A stretch of DNA of 64,000 bases from the NCBI RefSeq assembly GCF_001567565.1, contig NZ_LSSW01000029.1, positions 781,577 to 845,576 of the forward strand, given 5' to 3'. The position numbers and the translations under genes were made by a program. Positions within the stretch are counted from its first letter, which is position 1, and each line of letters starts with the position of its first letter. A model generated the notes under the pieces. It was not told where the DNA came from and did no database searches. It saw nothing but the letters and a program-made list of their open reading frames with translations. Below are positions 56,289 to 63,839 of the stretch, in pieces. This DNA is from Ectopseudomonas composti. Its GTDB lineage: Bacteria > Pseudomonadota > Gammaproteobacteria > Pseudomonadales > Pseudomonadaceae.

Positions 56289-57758
56289 ATGTCACAGGCA
56301 CTGACTCTATCTCGCGTAATGCTGCTGATGACCTGTACCGTCAGCCTGGCAGCCCTTGGCGCCCCGGCAGCCTTGCACACCCTCGACCCACAGTGGCAAC
56401 AGCAGCAGCAACAGCAAAGCAGTGCCCTGATCATGCAGCGCAGCCAGCCGCCTGTACTCGACATCCAGGCTCCCAGGCAGCGCGGCAGTGTCAGCCTGGA
56501 GCCCATGTACTCCGCGCAGGCAGGCAGTTGGCCTTTCGAGCCCTTCGTACACAACGGCCTGTTCCGCGCGATTGCCGGCTATCAGGCGCAGCACCCGCGT
56601 GCGGTGGTCATCCGCGGCGGCAGTGTCACCCTGGAAGAACTGCGGACACGCTTGAACGACGCCAAGGTCCTGAGGCGCCATGACGATGGCTACCTACTCA
56701 GCTACCCGCTGATGATTGCCAACGATGCCGCGCTGCTGATCGATGACCAGGTCCTCTACCTGTTTGGCCCATCGGGCACGGCGCTGATCAATCAGGGCTT
56801 GCTGCGCGTGCAGAACTCGCGCCTGCAAAGCTGGAGCGACGGCCGCGCCGCTGCCACCGACCGCCCTACCCGCCCCTTCATCATGAACTGGGCTGGCAGC
56901 CGGCTACTGATCGACAACTCGCAACTGGTCAAGATCGGCTATAACGCCAACCTCTCGCGCGGCGTCAGCAGCGGTCTGAGCTCGCAACAGTCGGCCAATA
57001 GCGCCCCTGCCCAGATCCAGATCGACAACAGCCGCTTCGAAGAAATGGCCAGCGCGCTGGAGCTGAACCATAGCCAGGCGCTGGTTCGTAACAACCAGTT
57101 CACCAAGCAACAACAATATGCCATCGACCTGGGCAACAGCCGCTTTCTGATTGCCGACAACCGCATCGACGGCGTGAAGAACAACAGTGGCGTGCGTGTC
57201 AGCGGCAGCAGTAGCGGGCGCATTCAGAACAACCTGATCCTGCACGCCGGCAAGAGCGCCATCGAAGTCAGCGCGCAAAACGGCGCCCTGCTGATTCAGG
57301 GCAACCGCCTGGGCGCCTCTCAGGGCTACGGCATGATGCTGCGACAGATCGGCGACGGCTCAGGCCTACTGATCCAGGACAACCTGATCGCCAACAGCAA
57401 ACTGAGCGCCATCGACGCCGCAGAACTGAGTGGCGCGCTGATTATCGACAATCGCATCCACTCGACTCCCGAGTACGCCATCAGCCTGCGCAACGCCCAG
57501 CCTACGGCCGGCAAGCTCGTGATCACTGGCAATACGCTGGAGAGCATCGGCAAGGCGATGATCCGAGTGGAAGGCATGCAGAACACCGTTCTGGGTGACA
57601 ACCACTACAAGGCCACCCCGCTGCTGCAGAACCTGCTGATAGGCGACCTGCTGCCGCTGCAAAGCCAGATACTCGACAGCACAGTGCGCCGTCACTGCCA
57701 CCTGCAGATTTCCCAGACCACCAGCGAAGTGGCCCAGGCCCCTGTCTGCAACAACTAG
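56289..57758 (+). CDS. algG: AlgG-family beta-helix protein lacking the epimerase DPHD motif
   Basis: This 489-residue protein is an AlgG homologue: FVHNGLFRAIAGYQ, AVVIRGGSVTLEEL, TRPFIMNWAGSRLLIDNS and a right-handed beta-helix of 22-30-residue repeats fit the family. At the place of the catalytic motif YGLDPHDRS, the sequence reads YAIDLGNSR (residues 277-285), so Pro, His and the second Asp are absent; the downstream conserved His (KKHG-type) is replaced by Ser (KNNSG). C5-epimerase activity is therefore doubtful. It could still act as the scaffold that protects polymer from AlgL. A run of seven Gln (36-43 region) is unusual. It is the last gene of the operon. Confidence 0.88.
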   Translation: MSQALTLSRVMLLMTCTVSLAALGAPAALHTLDPQWQQQQQQQSSALIMQRSQPPVLDIQAPRQRGSVSLEPMYSAQAGSWPFEPFVHNGLFRAIAGYQAQHPRAVVIRGGSVTLEELRTRLNDAKVLRRHDDGYLLSYPLMIANDAALLIDDQVLYLFGPSGTALINQGLLRVQNSRLQSWSDGRAAATDRPTRPFIMNWAGSRLLIDNSQLVKIGYNANLSRGVSSGLSSQQSANSAPAQIQIDNSRFEEMASALELNHSQALVRNNQFTKQQQYAIDLGNSRFLIADNRIDGVKNNSGVRVSGSSSGRIQNNLILHAGKSAIEVSAQNGALLIQGNRLGASQGYGMMLRQIGDGSGLLIQDNLIANSKLSAIDAAELSGALIIDNRIHSTPEYAISLRNAQPTAGKLVITGNTLESIGKAMIRVEGMQNTVLGDNHYKATPLLQNLLIGDLLPLQSQILDSTVRRHCHLQISQTTSEVAQAPVCNN

Positions 57759-57806
57759 CCAATCCGCATACTCAGCAAGCAGCGCTGGCCAAACCACAAG
57801 TGACGG

Positions 57807-58487
57807 CTAGCGGTGCTCGACCTGCAGCTGGCTGAAGCTTACCGCGCCGGCGTTGGTTTCGTTGCCGCTGTTGTCGAGGGTGTAGACCCCAGCCTTGAAA
57901 TACAAAGGATGGCTTGCCCACGCCTTTTTATAACTACGGCTCCAGGTTCTCACTGCCCCGCCTGGCTCGACCAGGCCGACAGTCAGCGTGCCATTCTTGG
58001 CCAGGTGGATTTCATAGCTGAAGTCCTGATCCAGCTTGATCTTGCTCGCCAGTACGATCTTCGCCGAATCGGCGTCGGCGGGATGCGCGCGGAACGCGAT
58101 CACCACGTTGCCATAACCACTCTTCGGCAAATACTGATAACCCAGCATCAGCGCTGGTGAGGTGCCCTGCTTCGAGTGAATCTGCGAGAACGCCAGAATG
58201 CCACTGGCCGGCACCTGGGTGATCCTGACGGTAGCGCTCAGCACATCATTCGCGGCGGTGTAGGACCAGTTGTGCAAGGTGCCGTCGGGGTAGGTTTCCC
58301 TCAGTTCGCTGCGTGGGAACGTCGAATTGCTGGTGGTAGAGCCATTGGCCGGTGCCCAGAAGAAAATTCGCCCCTCGCGGGACTGAAAGTAATCATCCTG
58401 ATACCCACCCGCCAGCACGGGCGTATCGATGACAGCAGCAGGGACGCCTACGGGGATAGTCAGGTTCCAGGTGGCTAGATCGATCAT
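57807..58487 (-). CDS. Alginate lyase, polysaccharide lyase family 7, no signal peptide
   Basis: This 226-residue enzyme has the three PL7 motifs: FPRSELRET, SQIHSKQ and YFKAGVYTLDN. These supply the Arg, Gln/His and Tyr of the active site of alginate lyases. It has no signal peptide, like the similar PA1167-type lyase in P. aeruginosa, so it is either cytoplasmic or exported by another route. It converges on the alginate operon with a 48-base gap. GGAG lies 7 bases before the ATG. Confidence 0.9.
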   Translation of the reverse strand: MIDLATWNLTIPVGVPAAVIDTPVLAGGYQDDYFQSREGRIFFWAPANGSTTSNSTFPRSELRETYPDGTLHNWSYTAANDVLSATVRITQVPASGILAFSQIHSKQGTSPALMLGYQYLPKSGYGNVVIAFRAHPADADSAKIVLASKIKLDQDFSYEIHLAKNGTLTVGLVEPGGAVRTWSRSYKKAWASHPLYFKAGVYTLDNSGNETNAGAVSFSQLQVEHR

Positions 58488-58939
58488 GACAGAACTCCAT
58501 GGATAAAACGGTCATCGCAGGCCTCGCCAGATAGGCCCACGACCTGAGCGACTGCGGCTTCCGGCGTGCAACCAAGCTTATCTTCGAGTCTAGCGACCAT
58601 CTATCACTATTTTGGCGCTATTTTTTTGACCCATGAGCTTATGACGACTGAACGCCCAGCCCTTTGCCTCGCCACATAACGATTCCTTGCCTGCAGACAC
58701 GACCAAACACACCCCAGCCCTCATGTTTGCGCGGCCGAAGTGAATGCGAGGAATGTGAGCGAATCGAGGCTTTGGGGAGAGCAACGAGCGCTATCCGACG
58801 CCCCAAGAAACGGCTGCTGGCTTGTTTATCCGGCTGGGAGAGGTTGGATGCGCGCTTTCACCAGAGACAGTTCGTCAGAAGGCGATGGGAGATAGTAAAA
58901 GCCTCGAAACCCTAGGGATTTCAGGGGGCTTAATTTGGG
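58488..58939. other. Gene-free stretch right of the PL7 lyase gene
   Basis: No convincing gene is seen here. The bases next to 58487 must hold the lyase promoter. The remainder has only short frames on both strands with no ribosome sites. It ends at the first copy of the 154-bp repeat. Confidence 0.6.
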
Positions 58940-59093
58940 GATATGGCGGGAAGATAGAGATCTTGAACCCGTTTTAGCGTTTGTCCAGCGCTGCCCTTGC
59001 CTGCCCAACGCGAGAAAAATCAGGGCTTTCGTCTCGTGCCTACTGCCCATTGCGGCACTCTGTCGCCCGTTGATTTCGACACTTTTTCGACAC
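58940..59093. repeat. 154-bp element, copy A
   Basis: This element is repeated in the same orientation at 62303-62455. The copies share the end GATATGGCGGGAAGATAG and a 51-base right part (ctgcccattg... to ...tttttcgacac) that differs at one position. Read on the minus strand, the left part looks like a tRNA T-arm and 3' end (GGTTCAA..., CCGCCA), a common integration target remnant. Confidence 0.8.
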
Positions 59094-59336
59094 AGCAGCT
59101 AGACAGGCCCGGCGGCTATGGCTAGCTTTTGGCCATCACCCCCTGTACTGCAGGTCTTCTGTGTCGCTTTTTCAACCTGAGAATGTCGTGTTTCTCACCT
59201 TTGATACGTTATAAATCAAAGAATTGTAGCGACTCAAGGTTAATTATCAGACATTACCGGAGATGTTATGCGACAGCAATTCCGACTAATTTATAGTTAG
59301 ACTGAAAAAAGCAAAATCAGCCAACAAGGAGGATAT

Positions 59337-59928
59337 ATGCCATCTTACGAACAACTAAAAAGTGAGCTGCTGGAAATCTCAAAGGTCATCGAAAAATTCC
59401 CAGAAGCAGTAAAACCAAAAGTCTATGATCTATTAGTTGGTCAATTTCTCGGCCACGAACCATCTGTTACCAATTCAAATTCATCTGAGAATCAGGAGCA
59501 GCCAGCATCCACGGCGAAAAAAACAAGCACCAACTAAAAACAACAGTGCGTCTCAGCAAAAACCCAAGAAAACCACATCAAATGAATCCTACTCAATTGA
59601 TCGCCATCTTAATCTAAGAGGGGATGGCAGCATTCCATCATTCAAAGAATTTTTTGATGAGAAAAAACCTAATGGAGCCAAACAAATAAATGCCGTTGCC
59701 GTTTACTATCTAAGAAAAATCCTAGGCATATCCGAAGTAACGCTAAATCATGTTTACACATGCTATTTGGAGGTTAAGCAAAAACCACCAAAAGCCTTCC
59801 GTCAAAGCTTTATAGATACAAAAAACAAAGAAGGATGGATTGAATTCAACGAGAATGGGCAGTTAGAAATTCCGCATAGAGGAGCCGTCTATGTAGAGCA
59901 TGATCTCCCAAAGGAATCTAGTGACTAA
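59337..59928 (+). pseudogene. Frame-broken gene of unknown function (AT-rich islet)
   Basis: Two overlapping open frames (59337-59537 and one ending at 59928) read as one protein of about 196 residues if one A is removed from the seven-A run at 59517-59523. The first part has a helical N-terminus (SYEQLKSELLEISKVIEK) after a very strong ribosome site (AAGGAGG, 5 bases from the ATG); the second has a Lys/Ser/Gln-rich linker, then a compact domain (FKEFFDEKKPNGAKQINAV, YYLRKILGIS). This could be a mutation, an assembly error or programmed slippage. The base composition is far more AT-rich than the neighbours. The function is unknown; its stop overlaps the next gene's start by 1 base. Confidence 0.6.
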
Positions 59929-60659
59929 TGGATATAAAGGCTTATTCAAAACTGGTTGATCTTCTGCAAAAGAAGGAGATCGAAAAAGTTAAGCTTTTAG
60001 CTTACTTCCACCAAAAAACATCTGGCAGTTCGGATTTCTCAAGATCGCACATCAGCGAATGGTTTCTATTGCTCGATCTGCCAAAGCCGAATCTATCAAG
60101 AATCGAGAAAAACCTTTCAGTTTCTAGGGACTTCATTAAGGGTAAAACCAAAGATAGCTATAAGCTCCATCCCATAGCGTTCGACCTTCTTCAATCTGAA
60201 CTACCTGGAATACATGTGGCAAGTGAAGAGGTGATTTCAGATGATGTGATTCTGCCAAAGCCAATATATGAGGATTCAAGAGGCTTCATTGAATCATTAT
60301 CAAAGCAAATAAACGCAAGTTATGAGTTCAATATATTTGATGGCTGCGCGGTTTTAATGCGGCGTCTTTTAGAAATAATGCTGATACTTTCTTATGAGCA
60401 TCTCGACATAGGAAAAGCTATTAAAGGCAATGATGGCAACTATCAAATGCTGGAAAAAATCGTCAACGACGCAAAAACAAACACAACCTTGAAGCTATCC
60501 CGGGACGCAAGGTCGGTCCTTGACGACTTTAGAACAGTTGGGAATTTTTCTGCTCACAAGATTTACTATAACTGCCGAAGAGCAGATTTAAAGAACATAG
60601 CAGTTCATTACAGAGCAACTATTGAAGAGCTTATGTACAAGTCAGGTATTCGCAAGTGA
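59928..60659 (+). CDS. Unknown protein with DUF4145-like C-terminal domain
   Basis: This 243-residue, AT-rich gene starts inside the stop of the preceding frame (TAATG), so the two are co-translated. Residues about 1-85 look like a helical or winged-helix region (SHISEWFLLLDLPKPNLSRI). The C-terminal part (GCAVLMRRLLEIMLI, then FRTVGNFSAHKIY) resembles DUF4145, a domain also found beside restriction and other defence genes. No catalytic motif is seen. The pair lies between two direct repeats and may be a transferred two-gene unit; any defence role is a guess. Confidence 0.65.
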   Translation: MDIKAYSKLVDLLQKKEIEKVKLLAYFHQKTSGSSDFSRSHISEWFLLLDLPKPNLSRIEKNLSVSRDFIKGKTKDSYKLHPIAFDLLQSELPGIHVASEEVISDDVILPKPIYEDSRGFIESLSKQINASYEFNIFDGCAVLMRRLLEIMLILSYEHLDIGKAIKGNDGNYQMLEKIVNDAKTNTTLKLSRDARSVLDDFRTVGNFSAHKIYYNCRRADLKNIAVHYRATIEELMYKSGIRK

Positions 60660-60691
60660 GAATAGCTCACCGGACAAAATACTCGCTTCAA

Positions 60692-60713
60692 AAAGGGGAC
60701 AGATTTATTTTCA
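60692..60713 (+). repeat. 22-bp repeat, left copy
   Basis: The sequence AAAGGGGACAGATTTATTTT plus CA occurs identically at 61236-61257, so the two copies bracket the lipoprotein gene. GGGGACAGATTTATTTTC is often found beside REP-associated (Y1-type) transposase genes in gammaproteobacteria; that link is from memory. Confidence 0.75.
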
Positions 60714-60736
60714 CTACAACCAAGGCCTGACCTCAT

Positions 60737-61213
60737 ATGACTAAACGTTTTATTCTATTACCAGCCGTTATACTTCTCGCAGCATGCTCATCAACTCATA
60801 ACCTGCCGCCGAAATGTATTGTCAGCAGCCCCACTTCTCCTCCCCCCGAAATTTCCGAATTATGTTCCGGGAAGAAATGTGATTGGCAGGTACTTTTTCC
60901 ATCAGGAGAATACCCGGCAACCACGAAAGACTGCAGGTCACCTGTGGTACAGAATCCGACTTACCTTTTTTACCCACAAAAAGCACTTATGCAGTGCATT
61001 GAAGGGCACGTTTGGGTAGCAATATTTCTGAATAAAGACGGAGTCACGACTTCAGCAAAGATACTTCAATCATCAAATGTAGCTTTCGATAAAGCTGCCT
61101 TATCACAGGCCCGTCAATTATCTTTTGAGCCTATGAAGTGCCAATCCGAGGTCTATGACTCTGTTGTTTTCAAGTCATGGAGTTACATAATAGAATCCAG
61201 GTCTCATTATTGA
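60737..61213 (+). CDS. Lipoprotein with TonB C-terminal domain
   Basis: This 158-residue protein has a lipobox (ILLAAC, Cys17) and a C-terminal TonB-like domain (YPQKALMQCIEGHVWVAIFL, then DKAALSQARQLSFEP). It lacks the Pro-rich spacer and membrane anchor of a true TonB, so it is unlikely to energise receptors. Four Cys in the mature part could form disulfides. It lies alone between two 22-bp direct repeats in AT-rich DNA, which suggests recent transfer. The function is unknown. Confidence 0.75.
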   Translation: MTKRFILLPAVILLAACSSTHNLPPKCIVSSPTSPPPEISELCSGKKCDWQVLFPSGEYPATTKDCRSPVVQNPTYLFYPQKALMQCIEGHVWVAIFLNKDGVTTSAKILQSSNVAFDKAALSQARQLSFEPMKCQSEVYDSVVFKSWSYIIESRSHY

Positions 61214-61235
61214 TCTTCACAAAAAAAGAAAGAAG

Positions 61236-61257
61236 AAAGGGGACAGATTTATTTTCA
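61236..61257 (+). repeat. 22-bp repeat, right copy
   Basis: Identical to 60692-60713 and in the same orientation, 544 bases away. Together the copies delimit the lipoprotein gene as a possible mobile cassette or a remnant of a REP-type element. Confidence 0.75.
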
Positions 61258-61376
61258 GACTGGCGAGCGCAATAGATAAATTCGTTCCTTTTTTGCCACG
61301 GGCATTCAAATGTCGGGTGAAATCCAGATAGCCTTGGCTGCGACTGCCACTTCATACGTCGACACGCGAGGTTTCA

Positions 61377-62216
61377 ATGACCCAATCTACCTACGTACCG
61401 CCGAAGGTCTGGCAACACCTGACAGCATCCGGCGGCCAGTTCTCCAAGATCAACCGCCCCACCGCCGGCGCGACCCACGACGCGGAATTGCCGGTCGGCA
61501 AGCACCCGCTACAGCTCTACTCCCTGGCAACGCCCAATGGCGTGAAGGTGACCATCCTGCTGGAAGAACTGCTCGCGCAGGGCCATGAGGGCGCCGAATA
61601 TGATGCCTGGCTTATTCGCATCAACGAGGGCGAGCAGTTCTCCAGCGGTTTCGTGAGCGTAAACCCTAACTCGAAGATCCCCGCCCTGCTCGACCGCAGT
61701 ACGGCTAGCCCCATCCGCGTGTTCGAGTCCGGCTCGATCCTGCTCTACCTGGCGGAAAAATTCGGCGCCTTCTTGCCAAAGGATCTGGCAGGCCGCACCG
61801 AAACTCTCAACTGGCTGTTCTGGCAGATGGGCTCGGCGCCCTACCTGGGCGGCGGTTTCGGTCACTTCTACGCCTACGCCCCGGAGAAGTTCGAGTACGC
61901 CATCAACCGTTTCACCATGGAAACCAAGCGCCAGTTGGACGTGCTGAACCAGCGCCTCGCCGATAACCGCTACCTGGCCGGCGACACCTACACCATCGCC
62001 GACATCGCCGTATGGCCCTGGTATGGCGAACTGGTGAGGAACAACGTCTACTCCGCCGCCGAGTTCCTGGCCGTTCACGAATATCCGCATGTGCTGCGCT
62101 GGGCCGAAGAAATCGCCAAACGCGAAGCGGTACAGCGTGGTCGTCGGATCAACCGCACTTGGGGCGAGGAGTCGGAGCAAGTGCCGGAACGGCACCAGCC
62201 TGCTGATTTGGATTAA
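61377..62216 (+). CDS. yghU: Glutathione transferase / disulfide reductase, YghU type
   Basis: This 279-residue protein belongs to the YghU/YfcG group of glutathione transferases, which reduce disulfide-bonded glutathione adducts and peroxides. The N-terminal extension (VPPKVWQHLTASGGQFSKINRPTAG-like) is diagnostic; the thioredoxin-like part includes LATPNGVKVTILLEEL, NSKIPALLD and ESGSILLYLAEKFG, followed by the helical domain with GGFGHFYAYAP. GAGG lies 5 bases before the ATG. Its codon use is normal for the chromosome, unlike the AT-rich genes to its left. A perfect hairpin terminator follows. Confidence 0.93.
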   Translation: MTQSTYVPPKVWQHLTASGGQFSKINRPTAGATHDAELPVGKHPLQLYSLATPNGVKVTILLEELLAQGHEGAEYDAWLIRINEGEQFSSGFVSVNPNSKIPALLDRSTASPIRVFESGSILLYLAEKFGAFLPKDLAGRTETLNWLFWQMGSAPYLGGGFGHFYAYAPEKFEYAINRFTMETKRQLDVLNQRLADNRYLAGDTYTIADIAVWPWYGELVRNNVYSAAEFLAVHEYPHVLRWAEEIAKREAVQRGRRINRTWGEESEQVPERHQPADLD

Positions 62217-62267
62217 GACCTGAGACGAGAAAGCACAGGACCAAAGCCTGCAGATTCCCTGACACGA

Positions 62268-62302
62268 AAAAGCCCCGAATCGTAATACGATTCGGGGCTT
62301 TT
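62268..62302 (+). terminator. Rho-independent terminator after the glutathione transferase gene
   Basis: A perfect 17-bp inverted repeat (AAAAGCCCCGAATCGTA and its complement) around a single A carries A- and T-runs at both ends, so it can work in both directions. It abuts the second 154-bp repeat. Confidence 0.92.
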
Positions 62303-62455
62303 GATATGGCGGGAAGATAGGGATTTGAACCCGTTTTCGCTGGTGCCCGTTGCTGCCCATCGTTGCCCAAAGCCAGCAAAATCGGGGCTTTCGCCTCATA
62401 CCTTCTGCCCATTGCGGCACTCTATCGCCCGTTGATTTCGACACTTTTTCGACAC
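62303..62455. repeat. 154-bp element, copy B
   Basis: This is a direct copy of 58940-59093, about 80% identical by eye overall and nearly identical in the last 51 bases. The minus strand of its left part ends with a tRNA-like T-arm and acceptor (GGTTCAAATCCC, CCGCCA). It separates the chromosome-like part from the integron array. From 62456 to 62640 nothing recognisable is seen. Confidence 0.8.
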
Positions 62456-62640
62456 GTATCCTCGCTGTCCTTGCGCCGTCGCAGTGCTTTTGTGTATATC
62501 TGTCCAGTAGTAATGAAAGCGCAAAATGTGGAAGTCAAGCGAATACGCTCAGTCGTAAAGCCTTCTGTGTAAGCTATTGATTTTTAAGTGCTTGCTATGG
62601 ATGACTGCACCCTGCAGTGCGGAGTTATACCGCCGGCTCT

Positions 62641-62682
62641 ACTAATGTGTTAGTGAAGAAGACTATCTAATCACTGTTAGGT
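62641..62682 (+). other. Candidate attI site at the left end of a cassette array
   Basis: Two spaced core-like pairs, CTAAT-N2-GTTAG and CTAAT-N4-GTTAG, end in GTTAGGT, which fits the GTTRRRY recombination core. No partner RYYYAAC needed for an attC is seen upstream. The first cassette follows at once. No integrase gene lies to the left, where it would normally be divergent. Confidence 0.5.
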
Positions 62683-62688
62683 GCCTCT

Positions 62689-63093
62689 ATGGAACTTGAT
62701 CTGTCGATTCCAGGCGCTCGCGAAGAGCGGGCTAAGCTGAAGTTATTCCACAGCCACCTGAACCACCCTGAAGTTGTCCCTGAACAGGTCTACCGTCGAA
62801 ACTCCAGCGGTTACCCTTTAGTTAGCTATTTGAACAACATTTGCGGCCTATACCTGAGCAAAAACTACGAGGTAATTCCAGTTTTTATCAGTAGAGCTCA
62901 TCAGCACATGCAAGAGCATCCAGCGTCGGCTAATTCAAAAGCATATTATGAACTAGCATCTATCTATATTCGCCAAATGGCTTATGTCATTAGCAGCTAT
63001 ACAAATATCACTAAAGAATGCCTTGGACTTATCCCAGCCGAAATCCTCGATGCGGGCCCACAGGCTTCTGTACTGAGCAAGGCACCTAACTAG
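62689..63093 (+). CDS. Integron cassette gene 1, unknown
   Basis: This is a 134-residue mostly helical protein (YYELASIYIRQMAYVISSY) of unknown function. It starts 7 bases after the attI-like core without a ribosome site, as is common for cassette genes, and its stop codon lies inside the following attC. It has no signal peptide and no clear motif. Confidence 0.8.
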   Translation: MELDLSIPGAREERAKLKLFHSHLNHPEVVPEQVYRRNSSGYPLVSYLNNICGLYLSKNYEVIPVFISRAHQHMQEHPASANSKAYYELASIYIRQMAYVISSYTNITKECLGLIPAEILDAGPQASVLSKAPN

Positions 63094-63159
63094 TGGTTCA
63101 AACCGTTCGCTTCGCTCTCTGGGACGGGCTAAAGCCCGCCCCTTAACCAAACGTTAGGC
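63084..63159 (+). other. attC site of cassette 1
   Basis: It begins ACCTAAC and ends GTTAGGC, 76 bases apart. TGGTT/AACCA form the inner pair, and GGGACGGGCT-AAAGCCCGCCCC forms the central hairpin. It is almost the same as the third site, differing in only a few loop bases. Confidence 0.92.
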
Positions 63160-63168
63160 ATCAACGTA

Positions 63169-63450
63169 ATGTCTGTCGAAATCACAGAGTTCCGGCAAAT
63201 GCTAGAGGCGGGCCAACGCTACGTGGGTGGCAATTGCTCCATCCAAGAGCTCAACGGCCATATCAGCCATTGCCGTGACGCGGCTCGGTTCTGGGGTGGT
63301 CATCCTGCGCTTGCCCGAGTCGCGGACGATTGGTCCCAAGTTATTGACCGGCGCTGGAATGAATGGGGGCATTCGCCAGACCCACTTTCGGAGCAGCAGT
63401 TCAAGTCATGGCTGGGCCAGCAGCTCACATTGCTTTCGGCCCATGCCTAA
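63169..63450 (+). CDS. Integron cassette gene 2, unknown small protein
   Basis: This is a 93-residue protein with several Trp and His residues (FWGGHPALARVADDWSQVIDRRW). It resembles no family I can name; its size and its place beside an Imm45-like gene would fit another small immunity protein, but that is only a guess. Its stop lies in the following attC. The first 82 coding bases recur exactly at 63919. Confidence 0.8.
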   Translation: MSVEITEFRQMLEAGQRYVGGNCSIQELNGHISHCRDAARFWGGHPALARVADDWSQVIDRRWNEWGHSPDPLSEQQFKSWLGQQLTLLSAHA

Positions 63451-63500
63451 CATCTCATTCAAGCGGACGGCTGCGCCGCCGCTTAATTCCAGCGTTAGGT
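63445..63500 (+). other. attC site of cassette 2
   Basis: It begins GCCTAAC and ends GTTAGGT, 56 bases apart. TTCAAGCGG pairs with CCGCTTAAT. It is shorter than, and different from, the other two sites, so this cassette came from another source. Confidence 0.92.
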
Positions 63501-63506
63501 TCCATG

Positions 63507-63839
63507 ATGAATTGGCGTCCGCTTACAACCTGTGGAAAAGACTCACTTGGGAGAGGTGTAGTATTTCGCTTTCCGTCAAAACAACCATTCGAAAAAATCG
63601 TCGACTTCATGATTATTGAAGATCATGACTCGCCAACTTTTTATAAGATCATATGTTCTTCTGGCTATCACGCAGGTCAAACGGAGCTAGTATTTCCAGC
63701 AGAAGCAAAGCATGAGTCCGGCGGAATATCAGTAGACTGGCTAAAGAAAAACTGGTCGTTTTGGGTTTACCCAGAATGCGAGCTTGCAAACGTAAATTAC
63801 GTTGATTGCTATCCTTCCGGGCATGGCGTAGAAACCTAA
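63507..63839 (+). CDS. Integron cassette gene 3, Imm45-like immunity protein
   Basis: About 110 residues. MNWRPLTTCGKDSLGRGVVF, VDFMIIED, SSGYHAG and a C-terminal SVDWLKKNWSFWVYPEC match my recollection of the Imm45 family, immunity proteins of polymorphic toxin systems. No toxin gene is adjacent, so it would be an orphan immunity gene carried as a cassette. The ATG at 63507 starts the conserved region; the stop lies inside the attC. Confidence 0.7.
   Translation: MNWRPLTTCGKDSLGRGVVFRFPSKQPFEKIVDFMIIEDHDSPTFYKIICSSGYHAGQTELVFPAEAKHESGGISVDWLKKNWSFWVYPECELANVNYVDCYPSGHGVET

Noticed and set aside
56400..56425. CAG/CAA run in the algG-type gene as a phase-variable tract
   Set aside because: It is a mixed-codon Gln run inside the frame; changes by whole codons would not switch the gene off.
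61509..62444. Minus-strand open frame across yghU and the repeat
   Set aside because: It overlaps the conserved glutathione transferase and the tRNA-like repeat; no family features are present.
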